Notes: generated by a model from the sequence alone, not told the origin. 64,000 nt of DNA from JAQWQB01 sp047636995 (GCA_047636995.1 JBLIGQ010000010.1:15639-79638), one strand, 5' to 3'; shown: positions 9,601-17,996, counted from the first letter of the stretch. Translations and numbers: made by a program.

Positions 9601-9880
9601 CGGCACTTCCTAAAACGAAGAAACCTTCGTCATCCAAAGCATACCCATCCAAATCCCATTGCAAGTAAACTTGGTCACTAGACCCATTGTAACTCACAAC
9701 CACCAAGCCGTCTAAAACAGCACCCGGCGTTCCATAGAGCTCTATAAACTCTTGTACATCCGTCCCTGGGTTATCAACGTCTACTTCGTTGATTACCAAG
9801 TCAAAATCAATTGTTCCTCCACCTTGAGCGAAACTCAAAAGGGAACAAAAAAGAAGAAAAACAAAACCGAAGGTTCTCAT
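6614..9880 (-). CDS. Large T9SS-secreted multidomain protein with lamin-tail, Calx-beta, OB-like and PKD domains
   Basis: 1088 residues with a signal peptide (MRTFGFVFLLFCSLLSFAQ). Two lamin-tail-like domains are visible: residues about 25-190 (LVINEVDVDNPGTDVQEFIE) and about 440-570 (LFFSEYIEGNGSNKALELYN). A Calx-beta segment follows (TTMNVNEGNFVNVVVNVAF). Then come one or two OB-like strands of the type flanking secreted nucleases (ELRGIVHG, VTGIIDQFNGLTQLV). A PKD domain (SYLWNFGNGS) is next, and a T9SS type A sorting domain closes the protein (LKLYPIPANEVLNIQS, then GSYVLKVAFENG). No nuclease catalytic domain is visible. Probably exported and attached to the surface or released; the role is unknown. 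Confidence 0.9.
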   Translation of the reverse strand: MRTFGFVFLLFCSLLSFAQGGGTIDFDLVINEVDVDNPGTDVQEFIELYGTPGAVLDGLVVVSYNGSSDQVYLQWDLDGYALDDEGFFVLGSAAVPNVGLVFDNNLLQNGPEAIAIYLGDAIDFPNGTDLTAVNLIDAMVYETNDNDDTGLLSLLEVGQAQVDESANGNSGGDSMSRIPDGGTPLLTETYAMQVPTPGFTNVLQCDGGTIQFEEGGTEEQACVDLNEAFLEFTAATTADQSEYIWIITTESNGIESFTFDPEFDFTGQPVGFCRVWGLSFSGELDLSSLQPGNPLSGVSADECAFPSANFLTVEKVTCIAPVCDGGTVTSDNGTSPVIVCLDGANTAVTLSFATEAPDASYVYIVTDENNEIIEFVNDIEYDFGGVEEATCFIYGFSYLGDLVESTFEEGDPVLLVQSTDCGSLSSNAIEIEKVLCDGSASCSDLFFSEYIEGNGSNKALELYNPTPFDVDLSNYTIQTYNDGSTVAQNSLQLSGTLASGATYVIVNSTSIAPLLALADITSNVTLYNGNDATVLRNNGVIIDAIGIIGNDPGKANPYPVSGGEGTLAEYTLVRQLTVTEGNENWSIVAEQWDVYSVDTFDFLGEHSVIPCDYNEEPSVGFAATTMNVNEGNFVNVVVNVAFPIIASEVQVNYIGGTATLLDDFEDVFPVVLSFPEGDFSSQSFFFLTIDDLDLEPGETIILELEALTDVTLLNTEMVINILPSDQDIPLYSIEEVSGNSETLEADSLNVLCELRGIVHGLNTTPEGLQFTLIDPTDGINIYNAISSFGYTVVEGDSIHVTGIIDQFNGLTQLVADTIYLISQDNELNEPELVGDLDETTESQMIQLKCIEIVDLADWTNEEPGFTLTVTDGTNEYDLRIDADADIFGTDAPGGVFSVSGIGGQFDSSSPYDEGYQIQPRYLADMTDFVTADFEEPTAIIVGEDVTFTNLSEGAISYLWNFGNGSTSSEFEPTTVFNSVESYTVTLTAFNATCSDQFTFDVDVNVGVNELEAIELKLYPIPANEVLNIQSNSLISSIEVHDLAGRIVLSQGIVNGNKLALNIRSLAAGSYVLKVAFENGTKGMRFIKH

Positions 9881-9933
9881 GTGTTATTTGTTTCTGAATA
9901 CGCGAAGTTAGTTAGGTATTTTGACCCGCCGAA

Positions 9934-9948
9934 TTAACTCAGAGTTAA
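9934..9948. promoter_or_regulatory. 15-base palindrome between two divergent T9SS cargo genes
   Basis: TTAACTCAGAGTTAA is a perfect palindrome around a central A, in the 128-base gap between two divergently transcribed T9SS cargo genes. It is followed by an A-tract. It could be an operator shared by both genes. No repressor can be assigned. Confidence 0.35.
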
Positions 9949-10008
9949 ATCGAAAAAAAAGGAATAGGATTCGTTCTTGAAATTGTGTTAAATTCCGTTC
10001 TCAACCTT

Positions 10009-11760
10009 ATGAAAATGAAACGACTACTCTTCTTACTTTTTGTGTTAGCTGGTTTTGCCGCAAAAAGCCAATGTCCTGATTGCACTCCGAATGAAACGTG
10101 TGTTTCTGAAGACCTTTTCCCAACGATTTGCCCTGAAATACTTCCTGATGCCACCGCTGGCGCCTACTACGAAACCGTGGTTACTTTTTTCCTACCAAGC
10201 ACCATTGTTGACCCTGAGTCTGGAATAGAGGCAAGTTTACTTGAAGTGGTCATCAACTCCGTTTCAGGCATCCCATTCGGGCTAGACTACGAAGCGAACA
10301 GCCCTAACAACACCTATTATCCAAGCGAAGGAGACAATTATGGATGCACCACCATTTGTGGAACCCCTCTAATTTCTGGTGAATATGAAGTGAGCATTGG
10401 TGTAACGGTACTCGTTTCAGCTTTGGGCTTTGAGCAAACCATTAACGAATCTTTTGTACTGCCCCTGAGCGTAACCGCAGGAGAAGGCGGAAACACCTCA
10501 TTCGCATATGACACTCTTTTTGGCTGTGGCGTGGTTGAAACAAACTTCGAGGCCCTCATTGATGGTGCTCCTGGAATCACTTCTTACAACTGGGATTTTG
10601 GAAATGGCAACATCAGTAATTTGATGATTCCGCCTACTCAAACATACGCTGACCCCGGTGAGTATGCCGTGTCTTTAGAAACAGTTATTCAAAATTTTGT
10701 GCTCCAATCCGTTTCCATTAATAGCTTGGCATCAGGCTGGGCTGGCGATGTAGAAGAACTTACTGAGCTGCTGTTTAACCCTGATCCCTACTTTGTAATC
10801 ACAGATTCAGACGGAGGAACGGTATATACCTCAGACGCCATTACAGATGTGGAGTCTGGCAATTGGAATAACATTGGTTTGCTGCTGGATAATCCCCCGT
10901 ACAGCATTTCGATTTACGACCAAGACAATGGTGGGATATTTGGCTCAGACGATGACTTTTTAGGGTCTACATCCTTCGAAATGGCAGAGGGTACCCTTGC
11001 CTTCAACGCCGGTGGTTCTCAAGGGAACACAACTCAAACACTTGAAATCAGCAATGTTTTCAATAACGAAGAAACCGTTATCGTTTTTCCAATTCCGTTT
11101 GCTGAGTTCATTTTCCTCGAAGATGAAAACACGCTAGACTATGATGATCCAACGCTTGATGTCTTCCTGTGGACGCTTAACGGAGATACCGTTCAAAATG
11201 GGGCGCAAGATTCACTTTTGCTTTTAGGGCCGGGTGTTTATCAGTGCTCAGTTACCAGCACGTTTGGCTGTGAGGCAACGAGCAGTGAATACGTAGTTTG
11301 TCCGGAAATCAGCCTTGTTTTCAATGCGGTAAACGAAACCCTTCAAGTTGGAGCTGGTTTTGATTCTTACACATGGTTTCTCAACGGCCTAGAGATAGAT
11401 AATGCAACAAGCAACATCATTGATGCAACAGAGCTGGGGAACTATTCAGTAACCATTACCACTTCTTATGGCTGTGAAGTGTCTTCTGAGGTTTTCCAAG
11501 TGACCGTTGGAATTGAAGAAACCTCAAAACTAAAGCTCCTTGCGTGGCCAAATCCAACCACTGGCTCGGTGAGTTTTGACCTTCCGGCAGGAGATTGGTT
11601 GATTAATTTGACAGATGCGACCGGGAAACAGGTGCTTCAACAATCGTTTTATGGTGGATTTTCACGCTTGGACTTAAGTCATCTGCCAAACGGAGTTTAC
11701 GTGCTAAGCTCTAACAATCAACTCACTAAAGCAGAAACAAGAATTGTGCTTATCCGTTAA
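10009..11760 (+). CDS. T9SS-secreted protein with PKD and C2-like domains
   Basis: About 583 residues from ATG 10009 (MKMKRLLFLLFVLAGFAAKS, a signal peptide). An upstream ATG at 9985 would add eight residues before the signal and is less likely. A PKD domain sits at about residues 180-235 (SYNWDFGNGNIS). It is followed by a C2-like module with VSINSLASGWAGD, DPYFVITDSDGG and YDQDNGGIFGSDDDFLG, where the acidic loops could bind calcium. An Ig/PKD-like stretch precedes a T9SS type A tail (LKLLAWPNPTTGSVSFDL, then NGVYVLSSNNQ). It is divergent from the neighbouring large T9SS cargo gene. Function unknown. Confidence 0.87.
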   Translation: MKMKRLLFLLFVLAGFAAKSQCPDCTPNETCVSEDLFPTICPEILPDATAGAYYETVVTFFLPSTIVDPESGIEASLLEVVINSVSGIPFGLDYEANSPNNTYYPSEGDNYGCTTICGTPLISGEYEVSIGVTVLVSALGFEQTINESFVLPLSVTAGEGGNTSFAYDTLFGCGVVETNFEALIDGAPGITSYNWDFGNGNISNLMIPPTQTYADPGEYAVSLETVIQNFVLQSVSINSLASGWAGDVEELTELLFNPDPYFVITDSDGGTVYTSDAITDVESGNWNNIGLLLDNPPYSISIYDQDNGGIFGSDDDFLGSTSFEMAEGTLAFNAGGSQGNTTQTLEISNVFNNEETVIVFPIPFAEFIFLEDENTLDYDDPTLDVFLWTLNGDTVQNGAQDSLLLLGPGVYQCSVTSTFGCEATSSEYVVCPEISLVFNAVNETLQVGAGFDSYTWFLNGLEIDNATSNIIDATELGNYSVTITTSYGCEVSSEVFQVTVGIEETSKLKLLAWPNPTTGSVSFDLPAGDWLINLTDATGKQVLQQSFYGGFSRLDLSHLPNGVYVLSSNNQLTKAETRIVLIR

Positions 11761-11864
11761 ATTTTCGTAATTCCTTGAGGTTCATACTTTCGTGAGAACA
11801 TCTCGGGAGGTATTTACGTATTTTTAACGTGGGGAAACGTGTCCCTGATTGGTGAAAAAGAAAA

Positions 11865-14800
11865 ATGGGAAAGCAGAATCACTCATCATTGCTCAACAAG
11901 CTTGATGACTTCATTCGAAAATATTACAAGAATCGCATCCTCAGAGGGGTTATATACAGCGTTGGAATCATCTTGGCTTTTTATTTGGCCATCACACTGC
12001 TCGAAGCAGTTGGTAAATTTGGTTCCAACACACGAACAGTACTTTTTTGGGCCTTTGCTCTAACAAGTTTGACTGTTTTTGGCTGGTACATTATTTTGCC
12101 TACGCTGAAGTTATTTCGCCTGGGCAAGACGCTCTCATACAAAGAGGCTTCACTCATTGTTGGAAATCACTTTCCAGAAGTAAAAGACAAGCTGATCAAC
12201 ACCCTGCAGTTGCAAGAAAGTCATGGTGTCATTAATTCTGACAGCCTTCTTGCGGCAAGCATAGAGCAAAGAACCAGTGAGCTCTCTCCTGTGCCATTTA
12301 CTTCTGCAATCGACCTTGGTGAGAACAAGAAATACCTCAAGTATGCCTTACCCCCTTTGGCTGTTATTCTCATTTTACTGTTCGCCGCACCAAGCTTGTT
12401 GAAAGACTCTACAGACCGTTTGTTGCGTTTCAATGAAGAAATTGTTCCCGTAGCTCCTTTCTCATTGGAGCTTTCCAACTCATCACTTGAAGTTCCTGAA
12501 CGAGAAGATTTTAATCTCCTCGTTGCGGCCAATGGCTCAGAAATCCCAAACAAGGTATACATTGAGCTGAATGGCAACCGTTTCAAGATGACAAATGATG
12601 GCAAAACAGCCTTCAATTATTTGTTCCGAAACGTAGATGCCAGTCAGGAATTCAGGCTTTATGCCAATGGTTTTTATTTCGGGCCCTTCAGCCTCGAAAT
12701 GCTTGAGAAACCTGTTCTCGTGAATTTCGAAGTAGCCCTTAACTATCCTTCCTATACAGGGCTAAAAGACGAAACACTCAGGAATGCTGGAGATTTTACC
12801 GTCCCGGCCGGCACTGAAGTAGCCTGGAATTTCAACACAAAGAATGCTTCTTCACTTCGTTTAAGAATGGGAGATAGCATCCTAACGCTCGTTCCAAGCG
12901 GTCCAAATAGATTTAGCTCATCAACCAGAGCCATACGAGGCACAAGCTACTCTTTGATGCCTATGAATGCACGTGTGTCGAATTCAGATAGCATGAGCTA
13001 CCGTCTAAATGTGACGCCTGACCGCTACCCTTCGATTCAAATTGAAGAACAGAAAGACAGCGTTCGCTCTAAAAACGTATTCTTCACAGGGGAAGTTCAA
13101 GATGACTATGGTTTCAAGCGATTGACATTCAACTACACGTTTACGAAAAGTGAAAACTCAGCTCGCGATGTTAATCAACGTCAAACCATTAACCTTCCTG
13201 TGCCAGGCGCTGCGGCTGACCGTTTCTTTTACCACTGGGCACTTCAGGAAATTGGAGTTCAAGCAGGCGAAGAGCTGAGCTACTTCTTTGAAGTATTTGA
13301 TAATGACGGGGTCAATGGCTCCAAATCTACACGAACGCTAGAAAGAGTTTACGCCGCTCCTACCTTAGATGAAGTGCGAGATAATAGAGATCAAGAAAAC
13401 GAAGATATTAAAGATAAGCTCAAGGAAAGCCTAGAAGATGCGCGTGAACTTCAAAAAGAATTTGAAGAATTACGAAAAGATTTACTCCAAAAAGAAGAAG
13501 TTGGCTGGCAAGAAAAGCAGAAGCTTGAAGACCTAATGAATAAGCAGAAGAAGTTGCAAGAACAGATTGAAGAAGTGCAGCAACAAAATGAAGAAAAAAA
13601 TGACCGCCAACAAGAATTCGAACAACAAAACGAATCCATTCAAGAGAAACAAAAAGAACTGCAGAAGTTGATGGATGAAGTGATGACTGATGAATTAAAA
13701 AAGCTCTATGATGACATTGAGAAACTCATGGAAGAAATGGACAAAGACAAGCTTCAGGAGTCAGTAGAGGAAATGGAGCTGTCTCAGGAGGATCTTGAAA
13801 AAGAACTTGACAGGGCATTAGAGCAGTTCAAGCAGTTGGAGTTTGAACAGAAGATGGAGGAAACCATTGAAGACCTTAAAAAGCTTGCTGACGAACAACA
13901 AAAGCTAGCTGAGGAGAGTAAAAAGGAAGATGCCAATTTAGAAGAACTCAAAAAGGATCAGGAAAAGTTGAATGAACAGTTCGAAGAGCTCCAAAAGGAG
14001 ATGGAGGAACTCGAAAAAATGAACGAAGAGTTAGAAGACAAAAAAGATTTACCTGATACCAGTGAGCAAGAAGAGAAGATCAAAGAGGAAATGAAAGAAA
14101 GTGCTGAATCTTTGGAAAAGAAGAAAAGCAAGAAAGCCTCAGAGTCTCAGGAAAATGCTGCTGACGAGATGGAACAAATGGCTCAGGAAATGGAGGAGTC
14201 TATGGCTCAAAACGAAGAAGAAAGCGCTGAAGAAGATATGGAAGCTTTGCGTGCCTTACTTGAAAACATCATCACGCTTTCATTCGACCAAGAGGAGCTC
14301 ATGGCGAACTTTAAGTCTATTGAAAAGGATGACCCAAAATACGTCACATATGGCCAAGAGCAGCGTAAACTGAAAGATGACGCAAAAATGGTTGAAGACT
14401 CATTGTTCGCTTTAAGCAAGCGTGTGGTTCAGATAGAAGCTATTGTAAATAGAGAAATCAACCTCGTTAACGAGCACATGTCTGATGCCATTGCTGATAT
14501 TGGAGAGCGCCTAACACCAGAAGTAACCAGAAACCAGCAATATGTTATGACCTCTTTCAACAACCTAGCGTTGTTGCTTGATGAAGCCCTACAACAAATG
14601 CAGAGTCAGATGGCCTGTAAAAAACCAGGAACAGGGAACTGTGAAAAACCCGGCGGGAAAGGCGCGCCAAAACCCTCTAATAAATCCTCAGACCTCAAGA
14701 AAATGCAGAAAGCGCTCAGTAAGCAGCTAGAGGAAATGAAAGACGCTATGGGTAAAAGCGGAAAATCTGGAAAGGGCGAAGGCGAAAAGGGAAAAGAGGG

Positions 14801-15227
14801 TATGAGTAAAGAGCTTGCACAGATGGCGGCTAAACAGGCGGCTATCAGGCAGATGATGGATAAATTGGGGCAGGATCTGAACCAAGACGGATCAGGCTCA
14901 GGAAATGGCATCAAACAAATTGCCAAAGAAATGGAACAAGTTGAGGAGGACATCGTTAATAAGAACATCACGCAGGAGACCCTCATTAGACAAGAAGATA
15001 TCCTTATTCGTTTGTTAGAAGCCGAAGAATCGGAGCGTACACGAGGACAGGAAGAAAAACGAAAGTCGCAGTCTGGAAGTCAACAACTACGGGGAACTCC
15101 GGCAAATTTGGAAGAGTACAAGAAGCAAAAAGAGAAGGAAATAGAATTGTTACGAACAATGCCCCCTTCGCTAAAGCCGTATTATAAAGACAAGGTCAAC
15201 GATTATTTTAATAATTTAGATCGCTAA
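11865..15227 (+). CDS. DUF4175 family membrane protein with a long coiled coil
   Basis: 1120 residues. Membrane helices lie near residues 28-48, 58-78 and 155-175; a periplasm-like beta domain spans about 185-500. From about 500 to 880 there is a very highly charged Glu/Lys/Gln coiled coil (ELQKEFEELRKDLLQKEE), then a Gly/Ser/Lys-rich low-complexity part (GKSGKGEGEKGKEG) and a helical tail. This matches Bacteroidetes DUF4175 proteins of about 1100 residues, whose function is not established. A -7-like TACTTTCG lies at 11785-11792, about 70 bases upstream. The next gene starts 14 bases after the stop, so this gene heads a unit with the RsbW-like ATPase and ybeY. Confidence 0.9.
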   Translation: MGKQNHSSLLNKLDDFIRKYYKNRILRGVIYSVGIILAFYLAITLLEAVGKFGSNTRTVLFWAFALTSLTVFGWYIILPTLKLFRLGKTLSYKEASLIVGNHFPEVKDKLINTLQLQESHGVINSDSLLAASIEQRTSELSPVPFTSAIDLGENKKYLKYALPPLAVILILLFAAPSLLKDSTDRLLRFNEEIVPVAPFSLELSNSSLEVPEREDFNLLVAANGSEIPNKVYIELNGNRFKMTNDGKTAFNYLFRNVDASQEFRLYANGFYFGPFSLEMLEKPVLVNFEVALNYPSYTGLKDETLRNAGDFTVPAGTEVAWNFNTKNASSLRLRMGDSILTLVPSGPNRFSSSTRAIRGTSYSLMPMNARVSNSDSMSYRLNVTPDRYPSIQIEEQKDSVRSKNVFFTGEVQDDYGFKRLTFNYTFTKSENSARDVNQRQTINLPVPGAAADRFFYHWALQEIGVQAGEELSYFFEVFDNDGVNGSKSTRTLERVYAAPTLDEVRDNRDQENEDIKDKLKESLEDARELQKEFEELRKDLLQKEEVGWQEKQKLEDLMNKQKKLQEQIEEVQQQNEEKNDRQQEFEQQNESIQEKQKELQKLMDEVMTDELKKLYDDIEKLMEEMDKDKLQESVEEMELSQEDLEKELDRALEQFKQLEFEQKMEETIEDLKKLADEQQKLAEESKKEDANLEELKKDQEKLNEQFEELQKEMEELEKMNEELEDKKDLPDTSEQEEKIKEEMKESAESLEKKKSKKASESQENAADEMEQMAQEMEESMAQNEEESAEEDMEALRALLENIITLSFDQEELMANFKSIEKDDPKYVTYGQEQRKLKDDAKMVEDSLFALSKRVVQIEAIVNREINLVNEHMSDAIADIGERLTPEVTRNQQYVMTSFNNLALLLDEALQQMQSQMACKKPGTGNCEKPGGKGAPKPSNKSSDLKKMQKALSKQLEEMKDAMGKSGKSGKGEGEKGKEGMSKELAQMAAKQAAIRQMMDKLGQDLNQDGSGSGNGIKQIAKEMEQVEEDIVNKNITQETLIRQEDILIRLLEAEESERTRGQEEKRKSQSGSQQLRGTPANLEEYKKQKEKEIELLRTMPPSLKPYYKDKVNDYFNNLDR

Positions 15228-15241
15228 AGCCACAACTGGAC

Positions 15242-15655
15242 ATGATCATGCCTGAAATGGGTAAAGAGATAAAATTCACTTCACTTACTGAGAACATCGC
15301 AGTAGTAGAGAATTTGATTGACGAAATTTGCGAAGCAAAGGATGTCAAGGAAGACCACTATGGGAATATTTTAATATCCCTTACAGAGGCAGTCAACAAC
15401 GCGATTGTTCATGGGAACAAGCTGGATGCATCCAAACAGGTGCGTGTGGCCTATGAAATCGAGGGAAAAATTTTGCGCTTCTTTATTGAGGACGAAGGCC
15501 CTGGTTTCGACTATGAGAATCTACCTGATCCTACCTCCCCAGAAAACAGAGAAAAACCTAATGGAAGAGGTGTTTTCCTCATGCGAAACCTTGCAGATAA
15601 CTGTGAGTTCTTGGATGATGGAAAGCTTGTGCAACTAGAATTTGAAGCACTCTAG
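15242..15655 (+). CDS. RsbW-like GHKL ATP-binding protein (anti-sigma/serine kinase-like)
   Basis: 137 residues forming a single HATPase_c domain. The N box is LTEAVNNAIVHGN, the G1 box DEGPGFD and the G2 region NGRGVFLMRNLAD. This is the size and motif set of RsbW/SpoIIAB-type serine kinases. No anti-anti-sigma partner or sigma factor is nearby, so the target is unknown. ATG 15242 or 15248 could be the start. The gene sits directly behind the DUF4175 gene and in front of ybeY, a gene order I recall from other Flavobacteriia. Confidence 0.88.
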   Translation: MIMPEMGKEIKFTSLTENIAVVENLIDEICEAKDVKEDHYGNILISLTEAVNNAIVHGNKLDASKQVRVAYEIEGKILRFFIEDEGPGFDYENLPDPTSPENREKPNGRGVFLMRNLADNCEFLDDGKLVQLEFEAL

Positions 15656-15656
15656 A

Positions 15657-16079
15657 GTGAATAAAATTCACTTTTTTCAAGAAGACACTTCCTACGTCGT
15701 TAAACACAAAACCCGCATTAAAGACTGGGTAATTACTTGCGTCATAAACGAAAGGAAAACCCTTGGAGACTTGAACTACATTATCTGCTCTGACCCCTAC
15801 CTTCGTGCGCTCAACAAGGAACATCTTGATCATGATTATGAAACTGACATAGTCACATTTGACTATTGTTCAGACCATTTATTATCCGGAGACCTCTTCA
15901 TTAGCATAGATCGAATTCGCGCAAATGCTGCTGACTTAAAGGTCTCTGTGCAAGATGAACTCCATCGGGTTTTGATTCATGGAGTTCTGCACCTTGCAGG
16001 ATACCAAGACAAACTTCCGGAAGAACAAGTAATCATGCGTTCTAAAGAAGATTACTGCTTAACTTTGCGCTCCTTCTAG
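15657..16079 (+). CDS. ybeY: rRNA maturation endoribonuclease YbeY
   Basis: 140 residues from GTG 15657, one base after the previous stop. The frame can also open at TTG 15642, but that would add five residues overlapping the upstream gene. YbeY is a zinc RNase that trims 16S rRNA 3' ends and takes part in ribosome quality control. The metal motif is HGVLHLAGYQD near the C-terminus. Two histidines match the canonical HxxxH pair, and the third ligand position is Asp rather than the usual His, a variant I associate with Bacteroidetes. It is followed after 32 bases by mnmG, with a parS site in the gap. Confidence 0.93.
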   Translation: MNKIHFFQEDTSYVVKHKTRIKDWVITCVINERKTLGDLNYIICSDPYLRALNKEHLDHDYETDIVTFDYCSDHLLSGDLFISIDRIRANAADLKVSVQDELHRVLIHGVLHLAGYQDKLPEEQVIMRSKEDYCLTLRSF

Positions 16080-16086
16080 GACACAT

Positions 16087-16102
16087 TGTTTCACGTGGAA
16101 CA
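16087..16102. promoter_or_regulatory. parS centromere-like site (ParB/Spo0J binding)
   Basis: TGTTTCACGTGGAACA is the exact reverse complement of TGTTCCACGTGAAACA, the classic 16-base chromosomal parS sequence. It sits in the 32-base gap between ybeY and mnmG. ParB proteins load at such sites near the origin to drive chromosome segregation. No parA or parB gene is in this window. Confidence 0.88.
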
Positions 16103-16111
16103 CATCTTATT

Positions 16112-17980
16112 ATGATTCAAAATTACGACGTTATTGTTGTTGGCGGAGGACATGCCGGCAATGAAGCTGCTGCTGCCGCCGCAAATCTAGGCTCATCAGT
16201 GCTTCTTATCACCATGAATATGGGCACCATTGGCCAGATGTCATGTAACCCTGCTATGGGTGGCATTGCCAAAGGCCAAATCATTCGTGAAATTGACGCT
16301 ATTGGCGGCTACAGTGGACTCGTTTCCGATAAATCTGCTATCCAGTTTCGCATGCTTAACCTCTCTAAAGGTCCAGCAATGTGGAGTCCTCGAACCCAAA
16401 ATGACCGACTTCTATTTGCAACTGACTGGCGAAATCGACTTGAGCAGACACCGAATGTTGACTTTTGGCAAGACATGGTTGTTGGAATAATAGTAGAAAA
16501 TGGAGTCTGTGTAGGCGTTGAAACTACCATCGGCGTAAAGATAAGAGCCAAATCAGTGATCCTTACCAATGGAACTTTCTTGAATGGATTGATTCACCTC
16601 GGTGAAAAAAACTATGGAGGCGGCAGAGCTGGTGAACGCGCAGCTCATGGCATTACACAACAACTCGAAGACCTCGGTTTTAAGACCGGTAGGATGAAAA
16701 CGGGCACCCCTCCAAGAGTTGACGGCAGGTCCCTTGATTACACCAAAATGGAAGAGCAGCCGGGTGACGAAAACCCTCGCATGTTCTCCTACTTGCCACG
16801 CCACCCAATACTAAAACAACGAAGCTGCCACATAACCTATACCAATCCCACTGTTCACGATATACTCAGAGAGGGGTTTGATCGAAGCCCCATGTTCAAT
16901 GGAAGAATCCAAGGTCAAGGTCCTCGTTACTGTCCGTCCATAGAAGATAAGATCGATCGCTTTGCTGATCGCGATCGCCACCAAATATTTGTCGAACCCG
17001 AAGGTTGGGATACCGTAGAAATCTATGTCAATGGCTTTTCAACCAGCCTCCCTGAAGACATCCAAGTAAAGGCAATGCAAAAAATTCCCGGGTTCGAAAA
17101 AGCCAAAATGTTCAGACCCGGCTACGCCGTCGAATATGATTACTTTCCGCCCACACAATTGCATCACACCTTAGAGACAAAACTGGTAGGTGGTCTCTAT
17201 TTTGCCGGACAAATCAACGGAACAACCGGATATGAAGAAGCGGCTTGCCAGGGACTCATGGCGGGTATGAATGCCCATTTTAAGATTAACAATCAAGAGC
17301 CATTTGTACTAGAAAGATCAGAGGCCTACATTGGTGTGCTCATAGATGATTTGGTTACAAAGGGCACAGATGAGCCTTATCGCATGTTTACTTCCCGTGC
17401 AGAATACCGCATATTACTTAGACAAGATAACGCTGATGAGCGATTAACACCTCGTTCTCACGCCATTGGTTTGGCCTCAGATGAACGCATGCGTGGGGTC
17501 GAAGAAAAACTTAAATCTGTCAAATCCCTAAGAACCTTTCTTACCAAAACAAGTGCCGTCCCTGAAGAAATCAACCCCGTTCTTGCTGAAATCAACAGCG
17601 CCCCTATTGCCCAAAAGGTGAAACTAGACTCCCTCATTACACGCCCGCACATGAACCTTGGGCTTTTGCGAAAAGGGTCTGACCTCCTAGCAGGTCACCT
17701 TAAAGACTGTCCTTATGCAGAAAGCGTCCTTGAGGGGACCGAAGTTCTTATGAAGTATGAAGGCTACATCCAGAAAGAAAAAGAGATGGCTGAAAAAATG
17801 TCGCGCCTTGAGAACATCGCCATTCCCACCGACCTTGAGTTTAACCGTTTAACGAGCCTCAGCGCAGAGGCACGCAACAAATTAACTGACGCTCAACCTA
17901 GAACTATTGCACACGCCTCACGAATCTCTGGAGTTAGTCCAGCAGACATCTCTGTTCTCCTTGTCTACTTAGGGAGATAG
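16112..17980 (+). CDS. mnmG: tRNA uridine-5-carboxymethylaminomethyl modification enzyme MnmG (GidA)
   Basis: 622 residues, the usual length. The FAD-binding Rossmann motif is at the N-terminus (VIVVGGGHAGNEAA). The signatures GQMSCNPAMGGIAKGQIIREI and, later, FAGQINGTTGYEEAA are diagnostic of MnmG. With MnmE it builds the cmnm5/mnm5 modification at U34 of certain tRNAs. The gene is flanked by a perfect parS site upstream and a parS-like palindrome immediately after its stop. The coding strand is unusually rich in C compared with G (block 17581-17640 has 19 C and 9 G), as expected for a gene on the lagging strand left of an origin. Confidence 0.98.
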   Translation: MIQNYDVIVVGGGHAGNEAAAAAANLGSSVLLITMNMGTIGQMSCNPAMGGIAKGQIIREIDAIGGYSGLVSDKSAIQFRMLNLSKGPAMWSPRTQNDRLLFATDWRNRLEQTPNVDFWQDMVVGIIVENGVCVGVETTIGVKIRAKSVILTNGTFLNGLIHLGEKNYGGGRAGERAAHGITQQLEDLGFKTGRMKTGTPPRVDGRSLDYTKMEEQPGDENPRMFSYLPRHPILKQRSCHITYTNPTVHDILREGFDRSPMFNGRIQGQGPRYCPSIEDKIDRFADRDRHQIFVEPEGWDTVEIYVNGFSTSLPEDIQVKAMQKIPGFEKAKMFRPGYAVEYDYFPPTQLHHTLETKLVGGLYFAGQINGTTGYEEAACQGLMAGMNAHFKINNQEPFVLERSEAYIGVLIDDLVTKGTDEPYRMFTSRAEYRILLRQDNADERLTPRSHAIGLASDERMRGVEEKLKSVKSLRTFLTKTSAVPEEINPVLAEINSAPIAQKVKLDSLITRPHMNLGLLRKGSDLLAGHLKDCPYAESVLEGTEVLMKYEGYIQKEKEMAEKMSRLENIAIPTDLEFNRLTSLSAEARNKLTDAQPRTIAHASRISGVSPADISVLLVYLGR

Positions 17981-17996
17981 CGTTCCACGTGGAACA
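17981..17996. promoter_or_regulatory. Second parS-like palindrome directly after mnmG
   Basis: CGTTCCACGTGGAACA begins at the base after the mnmG stop codon. Its core GTTCCACGTGGAAC is a perfect 14-base palindrome. It differs from the consensus parS sequence at two of 16 positions. With the exact site at 16087 it brackets mnmG, which makes chance unlikely. Confidence 0.75.
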
